A stretch of DNA of 64,000 nucleotides from Marinovum sp048263515. Its GTDB lineage: Bacteria > Pseudomonadota > Alphaproteobacteria > Rhodobacterales > Rhodobacteraceae. Shown here piece after piece: positions 16,270-24,553 of the stretch. A program made the translations under genes and the position numbers. Numbering within the stretch: position 1 is the stretch's first letter; each line of letters starts with the position of its first letter. The DNA lies in the NCBI RefSeq assembly GCF_048263515.1, contig NZ_JBLXEC010000015.1:42784-106783 (forward strand), read 5' to 3'. The notes under the pieces were generated by a model that saw only the letters and a list, made by a program, of their open reading frames with translations, was not told the origin of the DNA and did not search any database.

Positions 16270-16514
16270 TGGACGTGCTCTATTTCGCCTGGGTGCGTGA
16301 GCGGATCGGCGTGCCGAAGGAGCGGGTCGAGACCGGGGCGGCCACGGTCGCCGAACTGGTGGCCGAGTTGAAGGCGCGCGAGCCGCGCTACGAGGCGGCC
16401 TTTGCCGATCTCTCGGCCCTGCGCGTGGCGGTCGACCAGGAGCTGACGGATTTCGACGCGGCGCTGGAAGGCGCGCGCGAGGTGGCCTTCTTTCCGCCGA
16501 TGACCGGGGGCTGA
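16269..16514 (+). CDS. moaD: molybdopterin synthase sulfur carrier subunit
   Basis: 81-residue ubiquitin-like protein ending in the required Gly-Gly (PPMTGG), which carries the thiocarboxylate sulfur for molybdopterin synthesis. Starts within the pgsA stop and is followed 5 bp later by its partner moaE. The product would serve molybdoenzymes such as the hydroxylase at 52.3 kb. Confidence 0.95.
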   Translation: MDVLYFAWVRERIGVPKERVETGAATVAELVAELKAREPRYEAAFADLSALRVAVDQELTDFDAALEGAREVAFFPPMTGG

Positions 16515-16519
16515 GGCCG

Positions 16520-16963
16520 ATGCAGGTACGGGTGCAGCAGGAGGCTTTCGATCTGGGCGCCGAGGCCGCGGCCTTTGCCAGCGCGCAACGCGACATGGGC
16601 GCGGTCGTCACCTTCACCGGCATCGTGCGCGACGGCGCGCAGGGCGGCATGGTGGCGATGGAGATCGAGCATTATCCGGGCATGACCCAGAAGGCGCTCG
16701 AGGCGATTGCCGCCGAGGCGGTCGAGCGCTGGGGGCTGGGCGATGCCCTGGTGATCCACCGGCTCGGGCGTCTGGGCCGGGACGAAATGATCATGATGGT
16801 CGCCACGGCGGCGCGGCATCGCAAGGCGGCTTTCGAGGCGGCCGAGTTCCTGATGGACTATCTCAAGAGCCGGGCGCCGTTCTGGAAGAAAGAGATCGGG
16901 GCGGACGGAGCTGAATGGGTTGCCGCCAGGGACGAAGACGAGGCTGCGTTGACGCGGTGGTGA
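16520..16963 (+). CDS. moaE: molybdopterin synthase catalytic subunit
   Basis: 147-residue large subunit that converts cPMP to molybdopterin using MoaD thiocarboxylate. VVTFTGIVRDGAQGG, the MEIEHYPGMTQKALEAIA stretch, VIHRLGRLGRDEMIMMVATA and the catalytic-lysine region KSRAPFWKKE are characteristic. Last gene of pgsA-moaD-moaE; a structured repeat follows the stop. Confidence 0.96.
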   Translation: MQVRVQQEAFDLGAEAAAFASAQRDMGAVVTFTGIVRDGAQGGMVAMEIEHYPGMTQKALEAIAAEAVERWGLGDALVIHRLGRLGRDEMIMMVATAARHRKAAFEAAEFLMDYLKSRAPFWKKEIGADGAEWVAARDEDEAALTRW

Positions 16964-17032
16964 GTAGGCCTTTGACGAGTCACATTTGGTTTCATACGGC
17001 CACGGCCTCTTAACGGTCATTCTTGAGCCAAA

Positions 17033-17223
17033 GCGCGTTAACAGCGGCCAAAGGCCGCCGCGCATCATGCCAGAGGCATGCCTTCGGCCTGACGGGCCGC
17101 CCCACGGCACGGCGATTTGGCTGACAAGAGCGCGCCGATCTGATCTTTTCCGGATCTGGCTGGAATAAAGTGCTGCCGATCTGAGGTCGGCTCGCCGCAC
17201 CGCGGCCCGACGATGCGCGGCTC
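17033..17223 (+). repeat. convergent-junction repeat, copy 3 (long form, 191 bp)
   Basis: Same start, middle and 3' arm as copy 2, but the 5' arm is split after CGCATC by an extra hairpin module (ATGCCAGAGGCATGCC...) of about 26 nt. It lies between moaE and the convergent YdeI gene, 12 bp beyond the latter's stop. Confidence 0.9.
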
Positions 17224-17235
17224 GCGCCATGGCCG

Positions 17236-17823
17236 TCAGCGGTCGTGCATGCCTTTTCCCTCGAGGATGCGCGGTGCCCATTTCTCGACCCGCTTCGCGC
17301 GGGTGCTGGACTGCTTGGCGCCCGAGATATGCAGGATGTAGCCGCGCTGGCGGCCGGGGGTGAGGGCGTCGAAGGCGGCGCTCAGGTCGGGGTCGGCGTC
17401 GAGGGCGTCGACAAGCTCGTCCGGGCGCTCCAGGTCGTCCTTGGGGAAGTCCACCCTCAGACCCGCCGCCTCGACCGCGATCGCCCGCAGGGTGTAGTCG
17501 CGGATCACCGCCGCGCGCCCTTCGATCTCGGACAGATCGGCAAAGGTCAGCATCCGCACCGAGCGGGAATTCGGCCCCGGCGCCACCAGCAGGCCCTCGG
17601 GGTCGTCCAGCAGCACGCCCTTGAAGAATGCCAGCGCGCAACGCTCCTTGAGGCCCCAGACCACGGCGACATTGCTGCCATGGGCGCAATAGACCGGGCC
17701 GCGCCACTTGAAGGCCTCGTCAAGCGGGGTGTCGAGCAGCATCGCCCGCAGCGCCCGCAATTCTGCCTGCCAGCTCTCGCGCTTGTCGAACCAGATGCCA
17801 CAGCGGCGGTCGGGGGTGCCCAT
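17236..17823 (-). CDS. YdeI/OmpD-associated family protein (DUF1801-type)
   Basis: 195 residues with an N-terminal DUF1801-like part (WQAELRALRAMLLDTPLDE, YCAHGSNVAVVWGLKERCAL, FFKGVLLDD) and a C-terminal bacteriocin-protection/YdeI part (LTPGRQRGYILHISGAKQSS and TRAKRVEKWAPRILEGKGM). This architecture is the YdeI family; in enterics it has been linked to stress and peptide resistance, but the biochemical role is unclear. Soluble, no signal peptide. Separated from mscL by a terminator. Confidence 0.85.
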   Translation of the reverse strand: MGTPDRRCGIWFDKRESWQAELRALRAMLLDTPLDEAFKWRGPVYCAHGSNVAVVWGLKERCALAFFKGVLLDDPEGLLVAPGPNSRSVRMLTFADLSEIEGRAAVIRDYTLRAIAVEAAGLRVDFPKDDLERPDELVDALDADPDLSAAFDALTPGRQRGYILHISGAKQSSTRAKRVEKWAPRILEGKGMHDR

Positions 17824-17871
17824 GGATGTCTCCTTGTTGCCGATCCTGCCTCAGCCCGGCGCCAAGGCAAC

Positions 17872-17905
17872 AAAAAACCGCGCCGCCCGAGGGCAAACGC
17901 GGTTT
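17872..17905 (-). terminator. intrinsic terminator of mscL
   Basis: On the minus strand AAACCGCG / CGCGGTTT arms with a 15-nt loop followed by a run of six T. It begins 24 bp after the mscL stop. Confidence 0.8.
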
Positions 17906-17929
17906 CCTTCACAAGAGGGGGGGCCGGGA

Positions 17930-18367
17930 TCAGCGCTTCAGCGAGTCGCGAATCTCCAGCAGCACATCCAGCTGGCTGGGGCCGGCGGGCTTGGTTTCGG
18001 CCGGGGCCGCGCTGTCTTCTTCGCGCATCGCGGCTTCCTTGATGCGGTTGACGCCCTTGACCAGCAGGAACACCACGAAGGCGATGATCAGGAAGTTGAC
18101 CACCGCCATCAGGAAGGACCCGTAGGCGAAGATCGAGGCTCCGGACTCGCGCGCGATCTCGAGGCTGGAACCCTCGGGCACGCTGCCAGCGAGCACCACG
18201 TATTGGTCGGTAAAGTCGATGCCGCCGGTGAACAGCCCGACGATGGGGTTGATCAGGTCGTGCACCACCGATTGCACGATCGCGGTAAAGGCGGCGCCGA
18301 TGATGATGCCGACCGCCATGTCCATGACATTGCCCTTGGCAATGAAGTTCCGGAATTCCTGAAGCAT
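17930..18367 (-). CDS. mscL: large-conductance mechanosensitive channel
   Basis: 145-residue inner-membrane channel that opens under hypo-osmotic stress. Start MLQEFRNFIAKGNVMDMAVG, TM1 (VGIIIGAAFTAIVQSVVHDL), a periplasmic loop, TM2 (GSFLMAVVNFLIIAFVVFLL) and a C-terminal helix (LLEIRDSLKR) fit MscL throughout. A start at 18415 is open but precedes the conserved N-terminus; 18367 is preferred. It has its own terminator. Confidence 0.96.
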   Translation of the reverse strand: MLQEFRNFIAKGNVMDMAVGIIIGAAFTAIVQSVVHDLINPIVGLFTGGIDFTDQYVVLAGSVPEGSSLEIARESGASIFAYGSFLMAVVNFLIIAFVVFLLVKGVNRIKEAAMREEDSAAPAETKPAGPSQLDVLLEIRDSLKR

Positions 18368-18462
18368 GTCTGTCCCTTCGCTTTTGTCCTCACGCGGTCC
18401 TTTTGGCCCTGCCACGTGATGTTGCGGGAATAGGGGCTTCCCGCAAGCGCTTTCATGGGAAT

Positions 18463-18488
18463 TGGGCGGGCCGGTTCCCCGGACCGCC
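18463..18488 (-). terminator. hairpin after ytoQ
   Basis: GGGCGG / CCGCCC arms, with further GC pairing inside, just downstream of the ytoQ stop on the minus strand. It has no clear T-run, so assignment as terminator is tentative. Confidence 0.4.
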
Positions 18489-18495
18489 CGCAGGC

Positions 18496-18945
18496 TCAGC
18501 AGGGCAGCGTGCCGGTCAGAACGTAGCGCAGGATATCGACCACCTGCGACGGCTCGCGCGCCACGGCGAGGGCGGCGGCGTCGACCTCTTTCAGCGCGTG
18601 GTCATGGTCGGGCTGCTGCAGGATGATCAGCGACTTGCCAAGTGCGGCGGCATAGCCCGCGTCAAAGGCGGCGTTCCACTGGCGGTATTTCTCGCCGAAG
18701 CGCACCACCACCACATCGGCCTCTTCGATGCCCTTGCGGGTGCGGATGGCGTTGACCATGGCGCCTTTGTGGTCGTGCCAGTACTTGTTGTCCTCGGCGC
18801 CGAGGATCGCCACGCCGCAATCATCGCTGGCGGCGTGATCGGTGACCGGGGCGGTAAAGACGATATCGAGGCCCTGGGCGCCTTCGGTGATCTGCTCGCG
18901 CCAGTCGGTGTGGATTTCTCCGCTGAGATAGACATTGAGGGTCAT
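18496..18945 (-). CDS. YtoQ family protein
   Basis: 149-residue soluble protein. MTLNVYLSGEIHTDWREQI, the APVTDHAASDDCGVAILG stretch, the NAIRTRKGIEEADVVVVRFG region and the KSLIILQQ strand are typical of YtoQ, a family resembling nucleoside deoxyribosyltransferase-like folds. Function is not established. Flanked by hairpins on both sides, so probably monocistronic. Confidence 0.85.
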   Translation of the reverse strand: MTLNVYLSGEIHTDWREQITEGAQGLDIVFTAPVTDHAASDDCGVAILGAEDNKYWHDHKGAMVNAIRTRKGIEEADVVVVRFGEKYRQWNAAFDAGYAAALGKSLIILQQPDHDHALKEVDAAALAVAREPSQVVDILRYVLTGTLPC

Positions 18946-18960
18946 GGCATGCTCCGTAAG

Positions 18961-18987
18961 AAAAGGCCGGGGGATTTCCCCCGGCCT
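18961..18987 (-). terminator. intrinsic terminator of the sugar transferase gene
   Basis: Minus strand GGCCGGGGG / CCCCCGGCC arms with an AAAT-type loop and a following TTTT. It lies 32 bp downstream of the stop of the gene at 19020-19718. Confidence 0.8.
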
Positions 18988-19019
18988 AGCATTGCCCTGT
19001 CAGAAGGTCGATACGCGGG

Positions 19020-19718
19020 TCAGTAGCCGGTGCCGCGCAGCACCACCTTGAAGGTGCGGCCGATCAAGGTAAGATCAGTGACAAACGACAGCTCGCGGAA
19101 GTAGCGGGCGTCAAAGATCGCGCGCTCGGAAAAGCTGCTCTCGTTGCGGGCCGAGGTCTGCCAGATGCCGGTGATGCCGGGGCGCATGGCGTAATAGGCG
19201 GTGCCGGGATAAAGCCCGCGCTGGTCCACCATCATCGGCCGTGGACCCACCAGCGACATGTCTCCCATCAGCACGTTGAACAGCTGCGGCAGCTCGTCGA
19301 TCGAGGATTTGCGGATGAAGGCACCGATCCGGGTGATCCGCGGGTCCGACCGCAGCTTCTGGCTGTGATCCCATTCCAGCCGCGCGGCCGGGTTGCTGTC
19401 GAGATAGGTCTGCAGCCGGCCCTCGGCGTCATGCACCATGGAGCGCAGCTTCCACATCCGGAAGACCTTGCCATTGCGGCCGATCCGCGCCTGGCGGTAG
19501 AACGGCGAATGGCCGTCCAGCGCGATCAGCAGGCAGAGCGGGGCAAGCAGCAGCAGCACCGGCGGCAAGGCCAGCAGAACCACGAAAACATCCAGGACGC
19601 GCTTTGCCCACTGCCGATAGGCGCCGCGGACCAGCGGTTGAAACTCTTTAACAAATAGGCTGTCGGAGGAGGCTCTCTGAGCGGTCTCCACCGGACGCAC
19701 ATGCATTGTCAACGTCAT
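19020..19718 (-). CDS. undecaprenyl-phosphate sugar-1-phosphate transferase (ExoY/WcaJ type)
   Basis: 232-residue initiating enzyme of polysaccharide assembly: it transfers a sugar-1-phosphate from a UDP-sugar to undecaprenyl phosphate on the inner membrane. KRVLDVFVVLLALPPVLLLL is the membrane helix; RMWKLRSMVHDAEG, the RSDPRITRIGAFIRKSSIDE stretch, ELPQLFNVLMGDMSLVGPRP and RPGITGIWQTSARN are family signatures. It is monocistronic, about 5 kb from the glycosyltransferase operon, and could start the same polysaccharide. Acceptor sugar (Gal or Glc) cannot be told. Confidence 0.92.
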   Translation of the reverse strand: MTLTMHVRPVETAQRASSDSLFVKEFQPLVRGAYRQWAKRVLDVFVVLLALPPVLLLLAPLCLLIALDGHSPFYRQARIGRNGKVFRMWKLRSMVHDAEGRLQTYLDSNPAARLEWDHSQKLRSDPRITRIGAFIRKSSIDELPQLFNVLMGDMSLVGPRPMMVDQRGLYPGTAYYAMRPGITGIWQTSARNESSFSERAIFDARYFRELSFVTDLTLIGRTFKVVLRGTGY

Positions 19719-19887
19719 GCCCTCCTGAGGCGGTCAATGACGAAGCGCCGCGCACCGTTTCATGTCTGCAGGCACACCTGATCCACCCGCCGAAGCGGAG
19801 CGAACACAAGGTCCCTCTTGTCGTAATTCAAGGCAGCAGCATCACCGAAATGGTGTCACATGCAGCGTGCAGACCGTAACCGTACAC

Positions 19888-19903
19888 TTCACTCCCAAGT
19901 GAA
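19888..19903. promoter_or_regulatory. inverted repeat TTCAC-N6-GTGAA
   Basis: Perfect 5-bp arms with a 6-bp centre, about 170 bp upstream of the sugar transferase start. A second CCCAAGTG half-site follows at about 19913. Looks like a transcription-factor site. Confidence 0.35.
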
Positions 19904-20436
19904 AGCTTCAACCCCCAAGTGCCGTTTGCAAAAAATGTAGTCACCGATTGGCACGGCGTTTTTTGCTCGACTGAGAGAAAAATGGCCGGTCATCATTCTG
20001 CCGTCAAGTTGCCTCAAATGCCGTTCAACCTTAACGAGAGCGGCTGGATGCCTGCCTGAAAACTCACGGAAAAGTGGAATTGGCGGGTGGGTGAGTCGGT
20101 GATTCGGGCGCGTTGAGCGGCCAGGTTCGGCGGCGCCGCTTGATGCGGAAATACATCTTGGACGGGTATTTGGGGTAGGATTGTAGTCTGCGTGTTGACA
20201 ATGCAGCTGGATTTGTGTGGCACAACACCCCGTGGAAACAGTGAAGCGCCTAGTATATCGTTATTTTTCCCGGTTCCGGGGTCGGATTTTCCGCTCTTTC
20301 CCCTTGCCAGCCGTCCTGGTCACGGGTCTCGGACGGGGTGTCCGGCCTTTCAAAGGTGAGGTATCGCACATATTCTGACGCGAAGCAGCATCGAATTTGC
20401 CCGGGACTCCGCCCAATAATTCTTTGTGATGCACGC

Positions 20437-20459
20437 ACCACTCTTCTTATGAGAGTGGT
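20437..20459. promoter_or_regulatory. inverted repeat ACCACTCT-N7-AGAGTGGT
   Basis: Perfect 8-bp arms around TCTTATG, about 145 bp upstream of the RNase D-like start. No T-run follows, so an operator or RNA hairpin is more likely than a terminator. Confidence 0.4.
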
Positions 20460-20602
20460 CAATCCGCCGGTTTTGCGGAGATTGGTTCCGGTATCGCCTT
20501 GCAATCATGGCAGTGATTCGACCGTCGCGCCCCTGCCAGCGTTGCAAGGCCGCGGCCAAACCACTATTGCCATGGGGAAATCCAACCATGGGGTCCGGCG
20601 GC

Positions 20603-21214
20603 ATGGCACATCATCTCTATCAGCGCGATCTGCCGGAGGGGCTCGACCTGGGGCCGGTGGTCGCCATCGATTGCGAGACCATGGGCCTGCAGCCGCATCG
20701 CGACCGGCTTTGCGTCGTGCAGATGTCCTCGGGCGACGGCACCGCGCACCTGGTGCAGATCGAAAAAGGCCAGTCCGAGGCGCCGAACCTCTGCCGCATG
20801 CTGGCCGATCCGCAGGTGCTCAAGCTCTTTCACTTCGGCCGCTTCGACATTGCCGCGCTCTACAACGCCTTCGGCACCCTGGCCGCGCCGGTCTATTGCA
20901 CCAAGATCGCCAGCAAGCTGGTGCGCACCTACACCGACCGGCACGGGCTCAAGCATCTGCTGCAGGAATTGCTGAGCGTCGACATCTCGAAGCAGCAACA
21001 GATGAGCGACTGGGGCGCGGCGGAGCTGACAAGGGCGCAGATCGACTATGCCGCGTCGGACGTGCTCTACCTGCACCGGCTGCGCTCGGTGCTGGATGAG
21101 CGGCTGGCGCGCGAGGATCGGGTGGCGCTGTCGCAATCCTGTTTCGACTTCCTGCCGGCGCGGGCCCGGCTGGATCTCGCCGGTTGGCCCGATCAGGATA
21201 TCTTTGCGCACTAA
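20603..21214 (+). CDS. ribonuclease D family 3'-5' exonuclease
   Basis: 203-residue DEDD-type exonuclease lacking HRDC domains, so shorter than E. coli RNase D (about 375). Exo I VVAIDCETMGL, Exo II HFGRFDIAAL and Exo III DYAASDVLYLHRL carry the four acidic residues and the tyrosine. Such short RNase D proteins are common in Rhodobacterales, directly before lptC as here. I start at ATG 20603 (MAHHLYQRDLPEG), where homology begins; ATG 20588 is an alternative. Confidence 0.9.
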   Translation: MAHHLYQRDLPEGLDLGPVVAIDCETMGLQPHRDRLCVVQMSSGDGTAHLVQIEKGQSEAPNLCRMLADPQVLKLFHFGRFDIAALYNAFGTLAAPVYCTKIASKLVRTYTDRHGLKHLLQELLSVDISKQQQMSDWGAAELTRAQIDYAASDVLYLHRLRSVLDERLAREDRVALSQSCFDFLPARARLDLAGWPDQDIFAH

Positions 21215-21275
21215 GCGCGTTGCACCCCGCGGCAGCGCACCTAGATTGAGTTCAGCTGCTAATGAAAGGCCGCCC

Positions 21276-21905
21276 ATGGCCGTGACCGAGACATTTCATT
21301 CCACGGTGGTCGCAGGGCTCAAGGTGCTTCTGCCGCTGACGGCGGTCGGCCTGCTGGCAACCATCTTCCTGCTGTCGCGCGGCGGGTCGGATCAGCCGGA
21401 GCTCACCTTCTTTCAGGATGCCTCGGAAATCCCCGAGCGGGACACCGTGACCGCGCCCTATTACACCGGCAGCACGCCCGAGGGGCACGCCGTGTCGATC
21501 ACTGCCGCCAGCGCTCAGCCGATGGCCGACGATCCGGCCGGAGTGCTGGCCGACGGGCTGAAGGCCAGCTTCCGCCTGACCGACGGCTCGCGGATCAACA
21601 TCACCGCCGATCAGGCCGGGGTGAATGAACCGGCCGACCGCATGTCGCTGACCGGCGGCGTGGTGATCGACAGCTCGATCGGCTACCTGCTCGAGACGCC
21701 GGGGCTGCAATCGGCGCTGCGCGCGGTCAATGTCGACGCGCCCGACGGGGTGACCGGCACCAGCCCGATCGGCGATCTCAGCGCCGGCGCCCTGCGCATT
21801 CGCGACACAGGCCGCGAAGGCGAAGTGCAAATGTTTTTCACAAAGGGCGTTAAGCTGGTATATCAGCCGGCAAAAGAGCCCCCCGAGGAAGGTGAAACCC
21901 CATGA
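21276..21905 (+). CDS. lptC: LPS export ABC transporter periplasmic protein LptC
   Basis: 209 residues with one N-terminal membrane anchor (LKVLLPLTAVGLLATIFLL) and a periplasmic beta-jellyroll. LptC receives LPS from the LptB2FG transporter and hands it to LptA. The sequence is weakly conserved, but the length, anchor, IPERDTVTAPYYTG motif and position before lptA-lptB support the call. Overlaps lptA by ATGA. Confidence 0.88.
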   Translation: MAVTETFHSTVVAGLKVLLPLTAVGLLATIFLLSRGGSDQPELTFFQDASEIPERDTVTAPYYTGSTPEGHAVSITAASAQPMADDPAGVLADGLKASFRLTDGSRINITADQAGVNEPADRMSLTGGVVIDSSIGYLLETPGLQSALRAVNVDAPDGVTGTSPIGDLSAGALRIRDTGREGEVQMFFTKGVKLVYQPAKEPPEEGETP

Positions 21906-22396
21906 CCCCCAAACGTTTGCTCTCGGTCGTGCTGCTGTCGCTGCTGCCGGTCGCGGCCCTGGCGCAGGGCGCCCAGGTGGGCTTTGGCGCGCTTCAGGCC
22001 GACCCGGATGCGCCGGTCGAGGTCACCGCCGAGAACCTGACCGTCAACCAGAACGACGGCACCGCGCTCTTTACCGGTGACGTGATCGTCGGGCAGGGCG
22101 AAATGCGGCTGTCGGCCCCGCGGGTGCTGGTGGTCTATGCCGAGGACCGTTCGGCCATCGCCCGGCTCGAGGCGCGCGGCGGGGTGACGCTGGTGTCTGG
22201 CGAAGAGGCCGCCGAGGGCGACAGCGCCGATTACGATGTCGAGGCCGGGATCATCGAGATGACCGGCAACGTGCTGCTGACCCAGGGCGGCTCGGCCCTG
22301 ACCGCCGACAAGATGGTCGCCGACATCAAGGCCGGCACGGCGCGGATGACCGGCCGGGTCAAGACCGTGCTGCAAAGCTCGGGTGCCAGCGACTGA
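21902..22396 (+). CDS. lptA: LPS transport periplasmic protein LptA
   Basis: 164 residues: signal peptide (LLSVVLLSLLPVAALAQG) and an OstA-like jellyroll with VEVTAENLTVNQNDGTALFT and GDVIVGQGEMRLSAPRVLV. LptA polymers form the periplasmic bridge for LPS from LptC to LptD. Coupled to lptC by a 4-bp overlap and followed one base after its stop by the preferred lptB start. Confidence 0.92.
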   Translation: MTPKRLLSVVLLSLLPVAALAQGAQVGFGALQADPDAPVEVTAENLTVNQNDGTALFTGDVIVGQGEMRLSAPRVLVVYAEDRSAIARLEARGGVTLVSGEEAAEGDSADYDVEAGIIEMTGNVLLTQGGSALTADKMVADIKAGTARMTGRVKTVLQSSGASD

Positions 22397-22397
22397 C

Positions 22398-23156
22398 ATG
22401 ACCGCCCCAGATCTGACTTTGACCGAAGGCTCCGCCGGGCTGCGCATCGATCACTTGCGCAAGAGCTACCGTAAGAAGGTGGTGATCCGCGATGTCAGCA
22501 TGGAGCTGCAGCGCGGCGAGGTGGTGGCGCTGCTCGGTCCCAACGGCTCTGGCAAGACGACGACCTTCTACTCGGTGGCCGGTCTGGTCTTTCCCGAAGG
22601 CGGCAAGGTGACGATCGACGGCCAGGACGTGACCACCATGCCGATGTATCGCCGCGCCAAGCTGGGGATCGGCTATCTGCCGCAGGAGATGTCGATCTTT
22701 CGCGGCATGAGCGTCGAGGACAACATCCGCGCGATCCTCGACATTGCCGTGCGCGACGGCCGGCGGCGGCGCGAGCGGCTCGAAGAGCTGCTGGGCGAGT
22801 TTCACATCGAACACCTGCGCCGCGCCCCGGCGCTGGCGCTGTCGGGCGGGGAACGCCGCCGGGTCGAGATTGCCCGCTGTCTTGCGGCCGAGCCCAAGTA
22901 CCTGCTGCTCGACGAACCCTTTGCCGGCGTCGACCCGATCTCGGTCGGCGACATTCGCGGGCTGGTGTCGGACCTGTCGAACCGCGGCATCGGCGTGCTG
23001 ATCACCGATCACAACGTCCGCGAAACGCTTGAGATCGTCGACCGCGCCTACATCCTGCACGACGGCACGGTGCTGATGTCGGGCACCCCGGAAGAGGTGG
23101 TCGAGAACGAAAACGTCCGGCGCGTCTACCTCGGCGACCAGTTCCGGATTTCCTGA
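22398..23156 (+). CDS. lptB: LPS export ABC transporter ATP-binding protein LptB
   Basis: 252-residue ATPase energising LPS extraction. Walker A GPNGSGKTT, Q-loop YLPQEMSIFRGMSVEDNI, signature LSGGERRR and Walker B YLLLDEPFAGVDPISV are all present, with the LptB-specific ITDHNVRETL segment. ATG 22398 is preferred; a GTG at 22383 in the same frame overlaps lptA. lptF/lptG are not in the window. Confidence 0.96.
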   Translation: MTAPDLTLTEGSAGLRIDHLRKSYRKKVVIRDVSMELQRGEVVALLGPNGSGKTTTFYSVAGLVFPEGGKVTIDGQDVTTMPMYRRAKLGIGYLPQEMSIFRGMSVEDNIRAILDIAVRDGRRRRERLEELLGEFHIEHLRRAPALALSGGERRRVEIARCLAAEPKYLLLDEPFAGVDPISVGDIRGLVSDLSNRGIGVLITDHNVRETLEIVDRAYILHDGTVLMSGTPEEVVENENVRRVYLGDQFRIS

Positions 23157-23437
23157 GCCGTGCCATCGCCTTGGCCGCGCGCCTGCTGACAGTCTGTTTA
23201 CCGTTCCGGCAACTAATCTTGTGACAAATCATTGACAGACGCCCGCGCTCTGTCCTCAAATGGGGGCATGACGCTTGAGTGGCTTGCCTTGGACAGAGTC
23301 GCGGTTCCGGTTTCGGGATGGGTCTACATGTACAGGCACCTCTTTGCGTCAGACCTCCGAGATGGTGAGTGGAAGCGTTCGGCTGCCCCCGGCAGCCGTG
23401 GCGTGACGCGTCACCGGAACAATAAGAAGGACGCAAG
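23157..23437 (+). promoter_or_regulatory. 281-bp leader region before hpf
   Basis: No gene seen (rpoN, often found here in other Proteobacteria, is absent). A TTGACA at 23232-23237 may be a -35 box with TCAAAT (23256-23261) as a weak -10. The following transcript would hold a GGCTGCC-CCCG-GCAGCC hairpin near 23384-23400 and a perfect palindrome GTGACGCGTCAC at 23402-23413, shortly before the ribosome site. Confidence 0.4.
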
Positions 23438-24010
23438 ATGCGCTATCAAATCACCGGCAAACAAATCGACATCGGCGCGGCCCTGCAGACCCACGTGCAG
23501 GACGGGTTGGGCGGTGTCGTGCAGAAATACGCCGAACGGCCGACCGATGCGAATGTCGTGTTTTCCAAGGCCGCGCATGAATACGTCTGCGAGGCCACGG
23601 TGCATCTGTCAACCGGCCTCACCGCACAGGCCAAGGCGCATGCCACTGAAATCTATGCAGCTTTCGAAAGCTGCTGTGACAAGATGGAGAAGCAGCTCCG
23701 CCGCTACAAGCGTCGCCTGAAGGACCACCACAAGGACCGGACCGAGCCCGTTGAAACATTCGGCGCTTCATCGTATATCCTCGCCAGCGACGTGCAGGAT
23801 GCGGATTCGGAGCCGGAGAGCCTCCAGCCGATGATCGTCGCAGAGATGAAGACGGATATCCCCGCGCTGACTGTCGGGGAGGCCGTGATGCAGATGGAAC
23901 TTGCGGGCGCACCGGTTCTGGTGTTTCGGAGCGAAAAGAAGGGTCTGAACGTCGTGTATCGGCGGGATGATGGAAATATCGGCTGGATTGAACCGCAAGA
24001 GCAGGCCTAG
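23438..24010 (+). CDS. hpf: long-form ribosome hibernation promoting factor
   Basis: 190 residues. The N-terminal domain (MRYQITGKQIDIGAALQTHV to about residue 105) is the YfiA/HPF fold that binds the 30S decoding centre; the C-terminal domain (about 130-188; LTVGEAVMQMELAGAPVLVF, NVVYRRDDGNIGWIEP) is the dimerisation part of the long form that makes 100S ribosomes. An AAGGA ribosome site precedes ATG 23438. The following gene is ptsN (39 bp), a common pairing. Confidence 0.94.
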   Translation: MRYQITGKQIDIGAALQTHVQDGLGGVVQKYAERPTDANVVFSKAAHEYVCEATVHLSTGLTAQAKAHATEIYAAFESCCDKMEKQLRRYKRRLKDHHKDRTEPVETFGASSYILASDVQDADSEPESLQPMIVAEMKTDIPALTVGEAVMQMELAGAPVLVFRSEKKGLNVVYRRDDGNIGWIEPQEQA

Positions 24011-24049
24011 GTCTGCGGTCTGGTCGGCAATGGGATTACAGGCAGTATT

Positions 24050-24514
24050 ATGGAACTTTCAGATTTGCTGAAACCCGAGGCAATCCGGGTCAATACCGGG
24101 TGCACGAGCAAGAAGCGTTTGATGCATGATGTCGCTGATCTGGCCCATGCCGCGTACAACATCGACTCCAGCATCGCCTTCGAGGCGCTGCTGGAGCGGG
24201 AATCCCTCGGCCCCACGGGCGTCGGCCATGGCGTTGCCCTGCCGCATGCGCGGATTTCCGGGCTCGAGACCTGCGCCGGTGTCTTCCTGCTGCTGGAAAA
24301 GCCGATCGACTTCGATTCGGTTGATCGCCAGCCGGTCGACATCGTCTTCGGCCTGTTCGCGCCCGAGGATGCCGGTGTCGAACACCTCAAGGCGCTGGCC
24401 CGCGTCTCGCGCCTGCTGCGCGATCCGGCGGTCTGCACCAAGCTGCGCGCCAACCAGAGCATCGTGACGCTCTACACCATCCTCACCGAGGAAGAGGCGA
24501 TGAAGGCCGCCTGA
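24050..24514 (+). CDS. ptsN: nitrogen PTS EIIA protein
   Basis: 154-residue EIIA-Ntr regulator, phosphorylated from PtsP/NPr, controlling potassium, nitrogen and envelope functions by protein contacts. MELSDLLKPEAI start; phospho-accepting histidine at about residue 66 in GVALPHARISG; FGLFAPEDAGVEHLKALARVS region as expected. Follows hpf and is convergent with the sulfotransferase, 39 bp apart. Confidence 0.94.
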   Translation: MELSDLLKPEAIRVNTGCTSKKRLMHDVADLAHAAYNIDSSIAFEALLERESLGPTGVGHGVALPHARISGLETCAGVFLLLEKPIDFDSVDRQPVDIVFGLFAPEDAGVEHLKALARVSRLLRDPAVCTKLRANQSIVTLYTILTEEEAMKAA

Positions 24515-24553
24515 GCGGCCTGCGCGCCCGTAGGGTGGGTCTGTGACCCACCG

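Larger units (their letters stand above)
19719..20602. other. 0.88-kb gene-poor, AT-richer divergent region
   Basis: Longest non-coding stretch in the window, between the divergent sugar transferase and the RNase D-like gene. It has visibly lower GC than the surroundings (for example around 19840-20040 and 20220-20470). Short open frames at 20014-20223 and 20250-20504 (minus) have no ribosome site or recognisable family. It contains two clean inverted repeats, listed separately. Probably regulatory, or a remnant of transferred DNA. Confidence 0.6.

Noticed and set aside
20014..20504. Two short minus-strand open frames in the 0.9-kb gene-poor region
   Set aside because: No ribosome site, no family, and composition not protein-like; left as non-coding.
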